From positions 1-56,385 of the forward strand of contig NZ_JAHBBH010000019.1 of NCBI RefSeq assembly GCF_019331735.1: DNA of 56,385 nucleotides, written 5' to 3'. Made by a program: the position numbers and the translations under genes. The notes under the pieces are model-generated. The model saw only the letters and a program-made list of their open reading frames with translations, was not told the DNA's origin and searched no databases. This document shows, in pieces, positions 27,685 through 36,567 of the stretch (its first letter is position 1; every line of letters begins with the position of its first letter). This DNA is from Bifidobacterium miconis. GTDB lineage: Bacteria; Actinomycetota; Actinomycetes; Actinomycetales; Bifidobacteriaceae.

Positions 27685-27784
27685 CGCGTTCGTTCTGGGA
27701 GTATTTTCGGCCGTCCTCACGCGCGACGGTCCGCATTATCCCGCCGTTGGCCTGACATTCACACAACGTACCATTCGCGTTCAT

Positions 27785-27798
27785 TGTGAACGCTAACA
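27785..27798 (+). promoter_or_regulatory. Candidate LacI-family operator before tkt
   Basis: TGTGAACGCTAACA is a 14-base imperfect palindrome with central CG, the style of operator used by bifidobacterial LacI-family sugar regulators. It partly overlaps GCGTTCA-TTG-TGAACGC (27777-27793). The 374-base gap 27568-27941 also holds CIRCE, a -10-like TATTAT at 27855-27860 and a GCATGGC/GCCATGC hairpin at 27887-27904 in the tkt leader. Confidence 0.55.
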
Positions 27799-27941
27799 GC
27801 ACACAAACTCACAAAACACGCCAAAAACCACACCGCTTAGTCGGTTCGCACGGTTATTATGTAAGGGCAATGTGAGGGCATGCATGGCATGGCACAAGCC
27901 ATGCGCGTGGTGTCCGAAGTATTGGAAGGAAAACTACAGAC

Positions 27942-30044
27942 ATGACCGAATTCAAGGAAACCGAACTGGACGAGCGCGCCATCAAGATGGCCAAGGTCCT
28001 TTCGGCTGATGCGGTCGAGAAGGCGGGAAGCGGCCACCCCGGTTCCCCCGTCTCGCTGGCGCCGATCGCCTACACTCTCTACCAGCACTTCATCAAGCAT
28101 GATCCGAACGACCCCAAGTGGGAAGGCCGCGATCGCTTCATCCTTTCCGGTGGCCACGCCTCCCTCACCCAGTACGTCCAGCTGTACTTCTCCGGCTACG
28201 GTCTGACCCTGGACGACCTCAAGCACTTCCGCGGCGGCGCCGACACCCGCACCCCGGGCCACCCGGAGTACGGCCTGACCCCGGGCATCGAAATGACCAC
28301 CGGCCCGCTGGGCCAGGGCTTTGCCTCCGCCATCGGCTTCGCCTACGGCGAGCGTTTCCAGCGCGGTCTGCTCGATCCTGAGACCCCGAAGGAAGACTCC
28401 CCGTTCTACCACAAGATCTGGGTCATCTGCGGCGAAGGCGACATCGAAGAGGGCATCTCCGGCGAGGCCGCCTCGCTGGCCGCCAACCAGAAGCTCGGCA
28501 ACATCACCGTGATATTCGACGCCAACCGCATCCAGATCGAGGGCGACACCAACCTGGTGCTGGCCGAGGACGTGCTCAAGCGCTTCCAGGCCTACGGCTG
28601 GTACACCGACGAGTTCAGCTTCATCCAGCCCGACGGCTCCTACAAGGAGGACGTCGAGGGCCTGGCCGACGTGATCGCCAAGGCCGAGGCCGCCGCCCCG
28701 GACCAGCCGAAGCTCATCAAGGTCGACACCCTCATCGCGTGGCCGACCCCGGGCAAGACCAACGATCCGTCCTCCCACGGCTCCAAGCTGGGCGCCGAGG
28801 CCGTCGCCGGCCTCAAGAAGCTGCTCGGCTACGATCCGGAGCAGTCCTTCCAGGTCGACGAGGAGGCCCTCGCCCACGCCCGCAAGGTCGCCGAGCGCGG
28901 CCTCGAGGCCCACAAGGCCTGGGACGAGAAGTTCGAGGCCTGGCGCAAGGCCAACCCGGACAAGGCTGCCCTGTACGAGCGTCTGAAGGCCGGCGAGCTG
29001 CCGGAAGGCTTCGACAAGGCCCTCGACGATCTCGAGGCCACCTTCGAAGTCGGCAAGGGCGTCGCCACCCGTGGCGCCTCGGGCTCCGTCCTCAACGCCA
29101 TCGCGGCCGTCATGCCGGAACTGTGGGGCGGCTCCGCCGACCTCGGCGGCTCCAACAAGACCGATCTCAAGGGCGCCGCCACCTTCGCCCCGGCGGAGTG
29201 CGCCACCAAGCAGTGGCCGGTGTGCAACGAGTTCGGCCGTCAGCTGCACTTCGGCGTGCGCGAGTTCACCATGGGCTGCATCACCAACGGCATCCTGCTG
29301 GGCTCCTACACCCGTCCGTTCGGCGGCACCTTCTTCATGTTCTCCGACTACGAGCGTTCCGCCGTCCGCCTGGCCGCCCTCATGGAGATCCCGAACCTGT
29401 ACATCTGGTCCCACGACTCCGTCGCCGTCGGCGAGGACGGCCCGACCCACCAGCCGGTCGAGCACCTTGCTTCCTTCCGCGCGATCCCGCAGCTCGAGGT
29501 CGTCCGCCCGGCCGACGCGTTCGAGACCGCCGAGGCCTACCGCTACTTCTTCGAGAAGAAGAACACGCTGCCGACCGCGATGGTCCTGACCCGTCAGGGC
29601 GTGCCGACCCTCGCCGAGACCGCCGCCAAGGCCAAGGACGGCGTCAAGAAGGGCGCCTACGTGCTCGTCGACACCGAAGGCACCCCGGACGTCATCATCA
29701 TGGCCTCCGGCTCCGAGGTCCAGTGGGCCGTGGCCGCCGCCAAGACCCTCGCCGAGAAGGGCGTCAAGGCCCGCGTGGTCTCCTTCCCGTCCATGGAGTG
29801 GTTCGAGGAGCAGGACGCCGAGTACAAGGAGGCCGTGCTTCCGGCTTCCGTCAAGGCCCGCGTGTCCGTCGAGGCCGGCGTGGCGATGCCGTGGTACAAG
29901 TACCTCGGCTCCTACGGCAAGCCGGTGTCCATCGAGCAGTTCGGCCTGCAGGGCGACGGCGCTCAGAACATGATCGACCTCGGCATCACCGCCGAGCACG
30001 TGGTCGAGGCCGCCGAGGCGTCCATCGCCGAGGCCAACGCCTGA
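27942..30044 (+). CDS. tkt: Transketolase
   Basis: Transketolase moves two-carbon units between sugar phosphates and, with transaldolase, feeds the bifid shunt by converting hexose and triose to pentose phosphates. It has 700 residues, the expected length. The thiamine-diphosphate region starts GEGDIEEGISGEAASLAA and ends with Asp-Ala-Asn. Codon choice is strongly biased, as for a highly expressed gene. ATG 27942 follows GGAAGGAAAA. A likely sugar-responsive operator and CIRCE share the upstream gap, though CIRCE serves the opposite gene. Confidence 0.97.
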   Translation: MTEFKETELDERAIKMAKVLSADAVEKAGSGHPGSPVSLAPIAYTLYQHFIKHDPNDPKWEGRDRFILSGGHASLTQYVQLYFSGYGLTLDDLKHFRGGADTRTPGHPEYGLTPGIEMTTGPLGQGFASAIGFAYGERFQRGLLDPETPKEDSPFYHKIWVICGEGDIEEGISGEAASLAANQKLGNITVIFDANRIQIEGDTNLVLAEDVLKRFQAYGWYTDEFSFIQPDGSYKEDVEGLADVIAKAEAAAPDQPKLIKVDTLIAWPTPGKTNDPSSHGSKLGAEAVAGLKKLLGYDPEQSFQVDEEALAHARKVAERGLEAHKAWDEKFEAWRKANPDKAALYERLKAGELPEGFDKALDDLEATFEVGKGVATRGASGSVLNAIAAVMPELWGGSADLGGSNKTDLKGAATFAPAECATKQWPVCNEFGRQLHFGVREFTMGCITNGILLGSYTRPFGGTFFMFSDYERSAVRLAALMEIPNLYIWSHDSVAVGEDGPTHQPVEHLASFRAIPQLEVVRPADAFETAEAYRYFFEKKNTLPTAMVLTRQGVPTLAETAAKAKDGVKKGAYVLVDTEGTPDVIIMASGSEVQWAVAAAKTLAEKGVKARVVSFPSMEWFEEQDAEYKEAVLPASVKARVSVEAGVAMPWYKYLGSYGKPVSIEQFGLQGDGAQNMIDLGITAEHVVEAAEASIAEANA

Positions 30045-30059
30045 TTCATCGGGTGAACC

Positions 30060-30091
30060 GGGAGGGGCCTCGCTTCGGGCAGGCCCCTCCC
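30060..30091 (+). promoter_or_regulatory. Hairpin between tkt and tal
   Basis: GGGAGGGGCCT and AGGCCCCTCCC form an 11-base stem in the 90-base gap between the two genes. No T run follows, so it may be a transcript stabiliser or partial terminator that sets the tkt:tal ratio. Confidence 0.65.
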
Positions 30092-30134
30092 CCGCCAAAA
30101 ATTTGATCCAACAGGTATCAAGGAGAAAACAACA

Positions 30135-31238
30135 ATGACTGAAGCAACTCAGCGTACGTCCGACAACGGCGTGTCCATCTGGCTGGACGACCTGTCCCGC
30201 TCCCGCATCGAGTCCGGCTCCCTGCAGGACCTCATCGCCAACAAGAACGTGGTCGGCGTCACCACCAACCCGTCCATCTTCCAGAAGGCCCTGAGCCAGG
30301 TCGGTCCGTACGACGAGCAGCTCAAGGAGCTCGGCAAGGTCGACGTCGAGACCGCCATCCGCGAGCTCACCACCACCGATGTGCGCAACGCCACCGACAT
30401 CTTCCGTGAGATCGCCGAGAAGACCGACTTCGTCGACGGCCGCGTCTCCATCGAGGTGGATCCGCGCCTCGCCCACGAGACCGAGGCCACCGAGAAGCAG
30501 GCCGTCGAGCTGTGGGAGAAGGTCAACCGCCCGAACGCGATGATCAAGATCCCGGCGACCCTCGAGGGCCTGCCGGCCATCACCGCCACTCTGGCCAAGG
30601 GCATCTCCGTCAACGTCACCCTGATCTTCTCGCTCGAGCGCTACGAGCAGGTCATCGACGCCTACATCGAGGGCATCGCCCAGGCCGCCGCCAACGGCCA
30701 CGACCTCAAGCACATCGGCTCCGTCGCCTCCTTCTTCGTCTCCCGCGTGGACACCGCGGTCGACAAGAAGCTCGAGGAGATCGGCACCGACGAGGCCAAG
30801 GCCCTCGAGGGCAAGGCCGCCGTCGCCAACGCTCGCCTCGCCTACGAGCTCTTCGAGAAGAAGTTCGCCGAGGATCCGCGCTGGGCCGATCTGGCTGCCA
30901 AGGGCGCCAAGGTCCAGCGTCCGCTGTGGGCCTCCACCGGCACCAAGAACCCGGCCTACTCCGACTGCAAGTACGTTGACGAGCTCGTTGCCAAGCACAT
31001 CGTCAACACCATGCCGGAGAAGACCCTGAACGCTCTGGCCGATCACGGCAACGGCGCTCCGTCCATCGAGGGCACCTACGAGGAGTCCCACGCCATCATC
31101 AACAAGCTCGCCGAGCTCGGCATCGACTTCAAGGCCGTCACCGACAAGCTTGAGGCCGACGGCGTCGCCGCCTTCATCAAGTCCTGGGATTCGGTCATCG
31201 CCGACGTGCAGTCCGGCATCGACCGCGTCAACGGCTGA
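30135..31238 (+). CDS. tal: Transaldolase
   Basis: Transaldolase transfers dihydroxyacetone units and works with the adjacent transketolase. It has 367 residues, typical of the actinobacterial class. The Schiff-base lysine is expected at Lys138 in MIKIPAT. GVTTNPSIFQ lies at 41-50. Codon bias is strong, as in tkt. The start follows AAGGAG and a strong terminator follows the gene. Confidence 0.97.
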   Translation: MTEATQRTSDNGVSIWLDDLSRSRIESGSLQDLIANKNVVGVTTNPSIFQKALSQVGPYDEQLKELGKVDVETAIRELTTTDVRNATDIFREIAEKTDFVDGRVSIEVDPRLAHETEATEKQAVELWEKVNRPNAMIKIPATLEGLPAITATLAKGISVNVTLIFSLERYEQVIDAYIEGIAQAAANGHDLKHIGSVASFFVSRVDTAVDKKLEEIGTDEAKALEGKAAVANARLAYELFEKKFAEDPRWADLAAKGAKVQRPLWASTGTKNPAYSDCKYVDELVAKHIVNTMPEKTLNALADHGNGAPSIEGTYEESHAIINKLAELGIDFKAVTDKLEADGVAAFIKSWDSVIADVQSGIDRVNG

Positions 31239-31294
31239 TTGTCACGGCACGGTCGGCTGGGCAATCGCGGCTGACCGCTAGCCGATAGCGAACG

Positions 31295-31331
31295 AAAAAG
31301 CTTCCGTCCCGTACGGGACGGGGGCTTTTTT
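31295..31331 (+). terminator. Terminator of tkt-tal
   Basis: AAAAGC and GCTTTT flank a central CCGTCCC-GTAC-GGGACGG stem, followed by a six-base T run. It lies 57 bases after the tal stop. Confidence 0.92.
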
Positions 31332-31434
31332 GTTGCCCGCACCGGCCCCGCTCGATTCCTCCCGCGTGTCAGGTATGGTGGAGACTCGTCCTCAACAGCC
31401 GAAAGCGCCCCGAAGAAGCAAAGGAAACCACCGC

Positions 31435-32805
31435 ATGCACCTGACCGCACGCCAGCGCCTGCTCATGACGTTCACGTTCTTCTCGATGTTCTTCGGCGCG
31501 GGCAATCTGATCTTCCCGCCGTTCGTCGGCGCGCAGGCAGGGTCGTCGACGCCTGCCGCCGCAGTCGGATTCATCGTGTCGGCCGTGGGCCTGCCGATCC
31601 TCGGCGTGCTGGCCGTCACCTTCGCCGGCGGCTTCGACCGTCTGGCAGGCCGCGTCTCCCCCCGTTTCGCGACGCTGATGGGACTGGCGATCATCCTGAC
31701 CATCGGCCCGTGCTTCGCGATCCCGCGCACGGCGACCACGTCGTTCGAAATGATGGTCGCCCCGTTCATCGCGGGCGACGGTGCCGCAGTCCGGGCGCCC
31801 GCCCAGCTCGCCTATTCGTTGGCGTTCTTCGCACTGGCATTCGTGTTCGCACAGCACCCCGAAAAACTCTCGAAGGTACTCGGCCGGTTCATGGGCCCGC
31901 TACTGATCGTGCTCATCGCCGTGCTGTTCGTCGCCTGCCTCGTGCACGGCACCGGCACGCCGGCGGCGCCGTCCGGCGACTATGCCGCGAATCAGATGGC
32001 CCGCGGCTTTCTGGACGGCTACCAGACGATGGACCTGCTCGCCGCGCTGTATTTCGGCATCGTGATCTCCGCCAACGTGCGCGCGCAGGGGGTCGACGAC
32101 GAATCGCAGGTACGTCGCGAAACCGCGTTCGCCGGGCTCGGCACCGGCGTGCTGCTGGTCGTCATCTACGGCGTGCTCAGCTATGTGGGCGTCGTGTCGG
32201 GCGCGATCGCAGGCATCGATCCGCAGACGGACACGGGCGCGACGGTGCTCACCAATCTCACGTCGTCGCTGTTCGGCCATGTCGGCACCGCGTTTCTGGG
32301 CGTCGTGTTCGTCATCGCCTGCCTGAACGTGTGCACCGGACTGATCTGCACCTGCGCGACGTACTTCCACGAGCGGTTCCCTGTCGTTGCGGGCCGCTCG
32401 GTGAGCTATCGCGCGTGGCAGGCCGTGTTCACCGTGTTCAGCTTCCTCGTCTCGAACGCGGGTCTGAGCGCGATCATCAAAGTGTCCGTGCCGGTGCTCG
32501 CCGCGCTGTATCCGATCGCGATCGTGCTGGTGCTGCTCTCGTTCGCGCATCGCGCGTTCGGGGCACGGCTCAGCCGCGTGTACGGATGGACCGTGCTGCT
32601 GGTCGCGGTCTCGTCGTTCGCGACGTGCGTGGCCAGTCTGGCCGTCGTGTTCGGCGGGTCGGTTCCGTGGCTGGACGCCGTGCTCGCGTTGCTGCCGTTG
32701 CAGCGTTATCAGCTGGGATGGGTCGCGCCGGCCGCGTTCGGTCTTGTCATCGGCATCGCCGATGCGTGGCTGCGCGGCGCACGCTCACACTCACGTTCCT
32801 CGTGA
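31435..32805 (+). CDS. brnQ: Branched-chain amino acid transporter, BrnQ/LIVCS family
   Basis: This 456-residue carrier has about 12 membrane helices and the family pattern FSMFFGAGNLIFPP near the start and GPCFAIPRTATTSFE in the third helix region. It takes up leucine, isoleucine and valine with a cation. I choose ATG 31435, which follows AAAGGAA; the frame extends upstream but lacks similarity. Its TGA forms one foot of a palindrome shared with the convergent MATE gene. Confidence 0.93.
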   Translation: MHLTARQRLLMTFTFFSMFFGAGNLIFPPFVGAQAGSSTPAAAVGFIVSAVGLPILGVLAVTFAGGFDRLAGRVSPRFATLMGLAIILTIGPCFAIPRTATTSFEMMVAPFIAGDGAAVRAPAQLAYSLAFFALAFVFAQHPEKLSKVLGRFMGPLLIVLIAVLFVACLVHGTGTPAAPSGDYAANQMARGFLDGYQTMDLLAALYFGIVISANVRAQGVDDESQVRRETAFAGLGTGVLLVVIYGVLSYVGVVSGAIAGIDPQTDTGATVLTNLTSSLFGHVGTAFLGVVFVIACLNVCTGLICTCATYFHERFPVVAGRSVSYRAWQAVFTVFSFLVSNAGLSAIIKVSVPVLAALYPIAIVLVLLSFAHRAFGARLSRVYGWTVLLVAVSSFATCVASLAVVFGGSVPWLDAVLALLPLQRYQLGWVAPAAFGLVIGIADAWLRGARSHSRSS

Positions 32806-32825
32806 CCGGCCGGATTGGCCGGTCA
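32803..32825. terminator. Palindrome joining the stop codons of brnQ and the MATE gene
   Basis: TGACCGGCC-GGATT-GGCCGGTCA is a perfect nine-base dyad. Its first TGA is the brnQ stop and its last TCA is the stop of the gene on the other strand. It probably acts as a compact two-way terminator, although no T run follows. Confidence 0.7.
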
Positions 32826-34193
32826 GCGATCCGCGGCGATCCGCGCTCGGATGCTCCGGTAGACGAAGAAGAACAGGATGCCGGCGACGATGCCGGACGT
32901 CGCGTCGGAGATCGGCTCGGCGATGAAAATGCCGTTGACGCCCAGCCAATGCGGCAGGACCAGCGCGAGCGGCACGAGCAGGATGATCTTGCGCAGGATG
33001 GCGAGAAAGATCGCCGGCTTCGCCTGTCCCATGCCGACGAGCGAGCACTGCACGCCCATCTGGATGCCGAATATGCCCCAGCCGCTTACGAAGATCGGCA
33101 TCATCCGTGAGACGATCGCGATCACGTCCGGCTTGTCGGTGAACCAACCGGCAAAGAAGCCTGGGAATGCGGCGAGCAGCGAGACGAGCGCCGTCGCCGA
33201 CACGATCTGTGTGAGGAACGCCATGCGGATCGCCTGCCGCACGCGGTCCATGTCGCGCGCGCCGAAATTGTAGCCGACGATCGGCTGGATGCCCTGCTGG
33301 AATCCGGCGGTGAGCACGCTGACGATCTGCATAAGCGACGTGATGATGGTGATCGACGTGACGTAGTCGTCGCCGCCGTAGCGCTGCAGCCCGACGTTGA
33401 ACACCACGTTGATCAGGCATTCGGTGATCTGCATGATGAACGGTGCGAGCCCCAGCGCCAGCGCCGGCAGGATCAGCCGGTTGAAGCGGACGTTGGCAAG
33501 GCGCAGCCGGATCGCGCTGCGTCCGGACGACAGGAACCATACGATCCATATGGTGGAGACCAGTTGGGCGATCACGTTCGCGGCGGCCGCCCCGCGCACG
33601 CCCCAGCCGAAGGCGAAGATGAACAGCGGGTCGAGGGCGATGCTCACGCCGGTGCCGATGAGCACCGACACCATGGCGACCGTGGTCTTGCCCTGCGCGG
33701 AGATGAAGTTGTTGAGGCCGAGCGTGAGCTGGACGAACAGCGTGCCGGCAAGATAGACGGTGATGAAGTCGACGGCGTAGCCGATGGTCGCCTCGCTGGC
33801 GCCGAACGCGACGAGGATCGGACGCTTCGCCAGCTGCAGCACGGCGGTGAGGGCGATGGCGAGGGCGACGAGGAACGCCGTGCTGGTGCCGAGGATGCGT
33901 TCGGCCTTCCTGAAATTGCCGCGGCCGAGTTCGATGGACGCGCGCGGCGCGCCGCCGGCGCCGACGAGCGACGCGAACGCGGAGACGGCCAGCAGGATCG
34001 GAAAGCAGATGCCGACGCCGGTCATGGCCTCGTTGCCGACGTGCGGAATGTGTCCGATGAACAGGCGGTCGATGATCGTGTACGAGGCGTTCGCGCCCTG
34101 CGCGACGATGGTCGGCACGGACATGGCCAGCGCGAGCCGGGGCACCGGCGTCGTGCCGAGCCCGGCGTCCGGCGCGTTCGTTCTTGTCGTCAT
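32823..34193 (-). CDS. MATE family efflux transporter
   Basis: The 456-residue protein has about 12 helices in two related halves, as in multidrug and toxin extrusion (MatE) exporters. IIDRLFIGHIPHVGNEAMTG near helix 1-2 and FQQGIQPIVGYNFGA in the second half are recognisable family signatures. Substrate is unknown. The start at ATG 34193 follows AAGGAACCC. No regulator gene adjoins it. Confidence 0.92.
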   Translation of the reverse strand: MTTRTNAPDAGLGTTPVPRLALAMSVPTIVAQGANASYTIIDRLFIGHIPHVGNEAMTGVGICFPILLAVSAFASLVGAGGAPRASIELGRGNFRKAERILGTSTAFLVALAIALTAVLQLAKRPILVAFGASEATIGYAVDFITVYLAGTLFVQLTLGLNNFISAQGKTTVAMVSVLIGTGVSIALDPLFIFAFGWGVRGAAAANVIAQLVSTIWIVWFLSSGRSAIRLRLANVRFNRLILPALALGLAPFIMQITECLINVVFNVGLQRYGGDDYVTSITIITSLMQIVSVLTAGFQQGIQPIVGYNFGARDMDRVRQAIRMAFLTQIVSATALVSLLAAFPGFFAGWFTDKPDVIAIVSRMMPIFVSGWGIFGIQMGVQCSLVGMGQAKPAIFLAILRKIILLVPLALVLPHWLGVNGIFIAEPISDATSGIVAGILFFFVYRSIRARIAADR

Positions 34194-34270
34194 GGGTTCC
34201 TTGTCCAGGTCCTGGAGGTGCGGGTTTCCGGAGTCCCGATGCTCCGGGCTGCTTCTTCGGGAGACGCCGG

Positions 34271-35053
34271 TCAGCGTTCCAATGTCACCGATTCGGGCAC
34301 GGACACCCCGTGGTCCCGGAAGACCCGCACGGCGGCCATGTAGTCGTCCGTCGCGGCCTGCGGATCGGACAGCGCACGATGGGCGGCGTCGCCGGCCGCG
34401 GACGAGGGATCAGGGAACAGCAGCGCGACGATCTGCGCCCGCGTCGCCGACTTGTCGTCCGCGGCAGCCGGCGCTTCGGCCGCAGGCGCGCCGGACGCAG
34501 CGGCATCCGCCAAAGCGCTCCGCAGCGGTTCCAGCCCGTCCTTGGTCGCCTCGTCGATGTCGTCGAGCTGATCGTACAGGGCGAACAGCCATGCGCGGCG
34601 TGCGGCGTCGTCCGTGCCGGACAGGTGTTCGCGCGTGCGCTTGGCCAATTCGTCGGCGGGAATCGCAGGCGTCTTGGCCGGGTCGCGATGCTCTCGGTTG
34701 TCGGCGATGTCGCCCATGAGATGCTGGATCGTGATCTCGTCCTGCAGGATCGCGGATGCGGCGAACGCGTCGGCGATCGCGTCCGCGTCGACGAACCTGC
34801 CGCCTTCCGACTGGAAGCGCACGCGCTTCGGCTCGTTGTAGTAGTGCGTCATCCCGTACGTCGCGTACTGCGGGAACTCGTCCTGCAGCTGCTTGACCGC
34901 GTCGGCGACCTTGCGCATGTCGGCGAGCGGCTGGTGCACGGCGACCATCGCCAGTGCGGTTTTCGCGTCGCGCAGCGTCAGCGGCTTGCCAATTTTCGCC
35001 GTGTTCGGCGCATCATGCGCGAACAGATGCTCCACCAGATCGATGAACCCCAT
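34271..35053 (-). CDS. Uncharacterised soluble protein
   Basis: The 260-residue protein is not one I recognise. It is acidic and helix-rich, with no signal peptide or membrane helix. An Ala/Pro-rich linker (about residues 184-197, SGAPAAEAPAAADD) separates a larger N-terminal region from a short C-terminal one. The start ATG 35053 is supported by AAAGGAAC. It stands alone between the MATE gene and rlmN on the same strand. Confidence 0.7.
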   Translation of the reverse strand: MGFIDLVEHLFAHDAPNTAKIGKPLTLRDAKTALAMVAVHQPLADMRKVADAVKQLQDEFPQYATYGMTHYYNEPKRVRFQSEGGRFVDADAIADAFAASAILQDEITIQHLMGDIADNREHRDPAKTPAIPADELAKRTREHLSGTDDAARRAWLFALYDQLDDIDEATKDGLEPLRSALADAAASGAPAAEAPAAADDKSATRAQIVALLFPDPSSAAGDAAHRALSDPQAATDDYMAAVRVFRDHGVSVPESVTLER

Positions 35054-35201
35054 TGTCGTTCCTTTCCGGACCTTACGAATCTGCCGCACGACAGCATAGT
35101 CGTCTTGCTTCGGAATGTGCGGAGGTTGTTCGCAAAAAACGCTCCGGGCGGGGCTGGCCGTCTCGCCGCGGCGAAACACGGACCGAAGTCGTCGCAGGCG
35201 A

Positions 35202-35234
35202 GCGGGCGGGAGAGCGTGTCGATCCCCCGCCCGC
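35202..35234 (-). terminator. Possible terminator after rlmN
   Basis: GCGGGCGGG and CCCGCCCGC can form a nine-base stem 18 bases past the rlmN stop. There is no T run, so the call is weak. Confidence 0.4.
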
Positions 35235-35251
35235 CGTCGTCGCGACGCAAA

Positions 35252-36466
35252 CTATGCCTGTTGGCCGAAGGCTTCCTTGGTTTTGGCGGCCAGCTGGCCG
35301 CAGGCGCCGTCGATGTCCTGGCCGCGCGTGTCGCGCAGTGTGGCGGTGATGCCGGCCGCGTGCAGGATGTCAAGGAACCGCTTCTCGTCCTCCGGCTTGG
35401 AGGCGGTCCAGCGGGAGCCTTCGATCGGGTTGAGCGGGATCGGGTTGACGTGCACCCAGTCGTCGCCGTAATGGTTGAGCCGCTTGGCGAGCAGCTTCGC
35501 GTGCTCGGCCTGGTCGTTGATGCCGCGCATGAGCGCGTATTCGATGCTCACGCGCCGCTTGGTGGCCAGATAGTAGTCGTGTGCGGCGTCGAGCACCTGC
35601 GTGGTGTTGAAACGCTTGTTCATCGGCACGAGCTCGTCGCGCAGCTCGTCGCTGGGCGCGTGCAGCGAGACGGCGAGGCGCACCGGAATGCCTTCCGCGG
35701 TGAGCTTCTTGATGCCGGGGACGACGCCCACGGTGGATACGGTGATGTTGCGGGCGGAAATGCCGAAGCCTTCCGGCGGCATGGCGCTGATCTGGCGCAC
35801 GGCGGAGAGCACGGAGTTGTAGTTGCCCATCGGCTCGCCCATGCCCATGAACACGATGTTGCTCAGGCGCCCCGGGCCTCCCGCGACCTCGCCGTCGCGC
35901 ATCATGCGAGCGGCGACGCGCACCTGTTCGAGGATTTCGCCGGCGGACATGTTGCGGGTGAGGCCCAGCTTGCCGGTGGCGCAGAACGGGCATCCCATGC
36001 CGCAGCCGACCTGGCTGGAGATGCACAGCGTGGTGCGGGTCGGATAGCGCATGAGCACGGACTCGATGTGCGAGCCGTCGAACAGGCGCCACAGCGTTTT
36101 GATGGTCATGCCGTTGTCGGCCACCTGCCGGGTGACCTCGTGGATGAGTTCGGGGAAGAACGCCTGTGCGGCCTCGGCGCGTTTGGCGGCCGGGAAATCG
36201 GTGAATTCGGCGGCGTTGACGTCGAAATGCCCGTAGTAGTGGTTGGCGAGCTGCTTGACGCGGAATTTCGGCAGGCCCAGTTCGGCCGCCTTGGCGATGC
36301 GCTGCTCGGGGGTCATGTCGGCGAAGTGCAGCGGCGGCTTGCCGCGGCGCGCATGGTCCTTGGACAGCACGTCGCGGAACGCGCCGGTGGTGCCGCCCGG
36401 CGTGATGCCGGTTTCCGGCGTGCCGGTGGTTTCAGGGGTTCCGGAAGTCTCAATATGTTCGGTCAT
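35252..36466 (-). CDS. rlmN: Dual-specificity RNA methyltransferase RlmN
   Basis: This radical-SAM enzyme methylates C2 of adenine 2503 in 23S rRNA and adenine 37 in some tRNAs. It has 404 residues, the cluster motif CGMGCPFC (Cys155, 159, 162), GGEP-like GMGEPMGNY, and the C-terminal catalytic cysteine in GQDIDGACGQLA. The first 28 residues are a low-complexity Thr/Gly/Pro stretch with repeats of TGTPET. The start is taken as ATG 36466, with a weak ribosome site. Confidence 0.95.
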   Translation of the reverse strand: MTEHIETSGTPETTGTPETGITPGGTTGAFRDVLSKDHARRGKPPLHFADMTPEQRIAKAAELGLPKFRVKQLANHYYGHFDVNAAEFTDFPAAKRAEAAQAFFPELIHEVTRQVADNGMTIKTLWRLFDGSHIESVLMRYPTRTTLCISSQVGCGMGCPFCATGKLGLTRNMSAGEILEQVRVAARMMRDGEVAGGPGRLSNIVFMGMGEPMGNYNSVLSAVRQISAMPPEGFGISARNITVSTVGVVPGIKKLTAEGIPVRLAVSLHAPSDELRDELVPMNKRFNTTQVLDAAHDYYLATKRRVSIEYALMRGINDQAEHAKLLAKRLNHYGDDWVHVNPIPLNPIEGSRWTASKPEDEKRFLDILHAAGITATLRDTRGQDIDGACGQLAAKTKEAFGQQA

Positions 36467-36567
36467 CTCACGTCCAATACTGCGATCATGGTTCTTGACA
36501 ACAACAACGTGACAGAGCGGCGGCGGACCGGTCACAACACGACGCGGCCACAGGCGGTCACAGGCGG

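Noticed and set aside
27837..31091. Very long open frame (1084 codons) on the minus strand opposite tkt and tal
   Set aside because: It is a shadow of two highly codon-biased genes with G or C at third positions; the translation is low-complexity and the plus-strand proteins have full family motifs.
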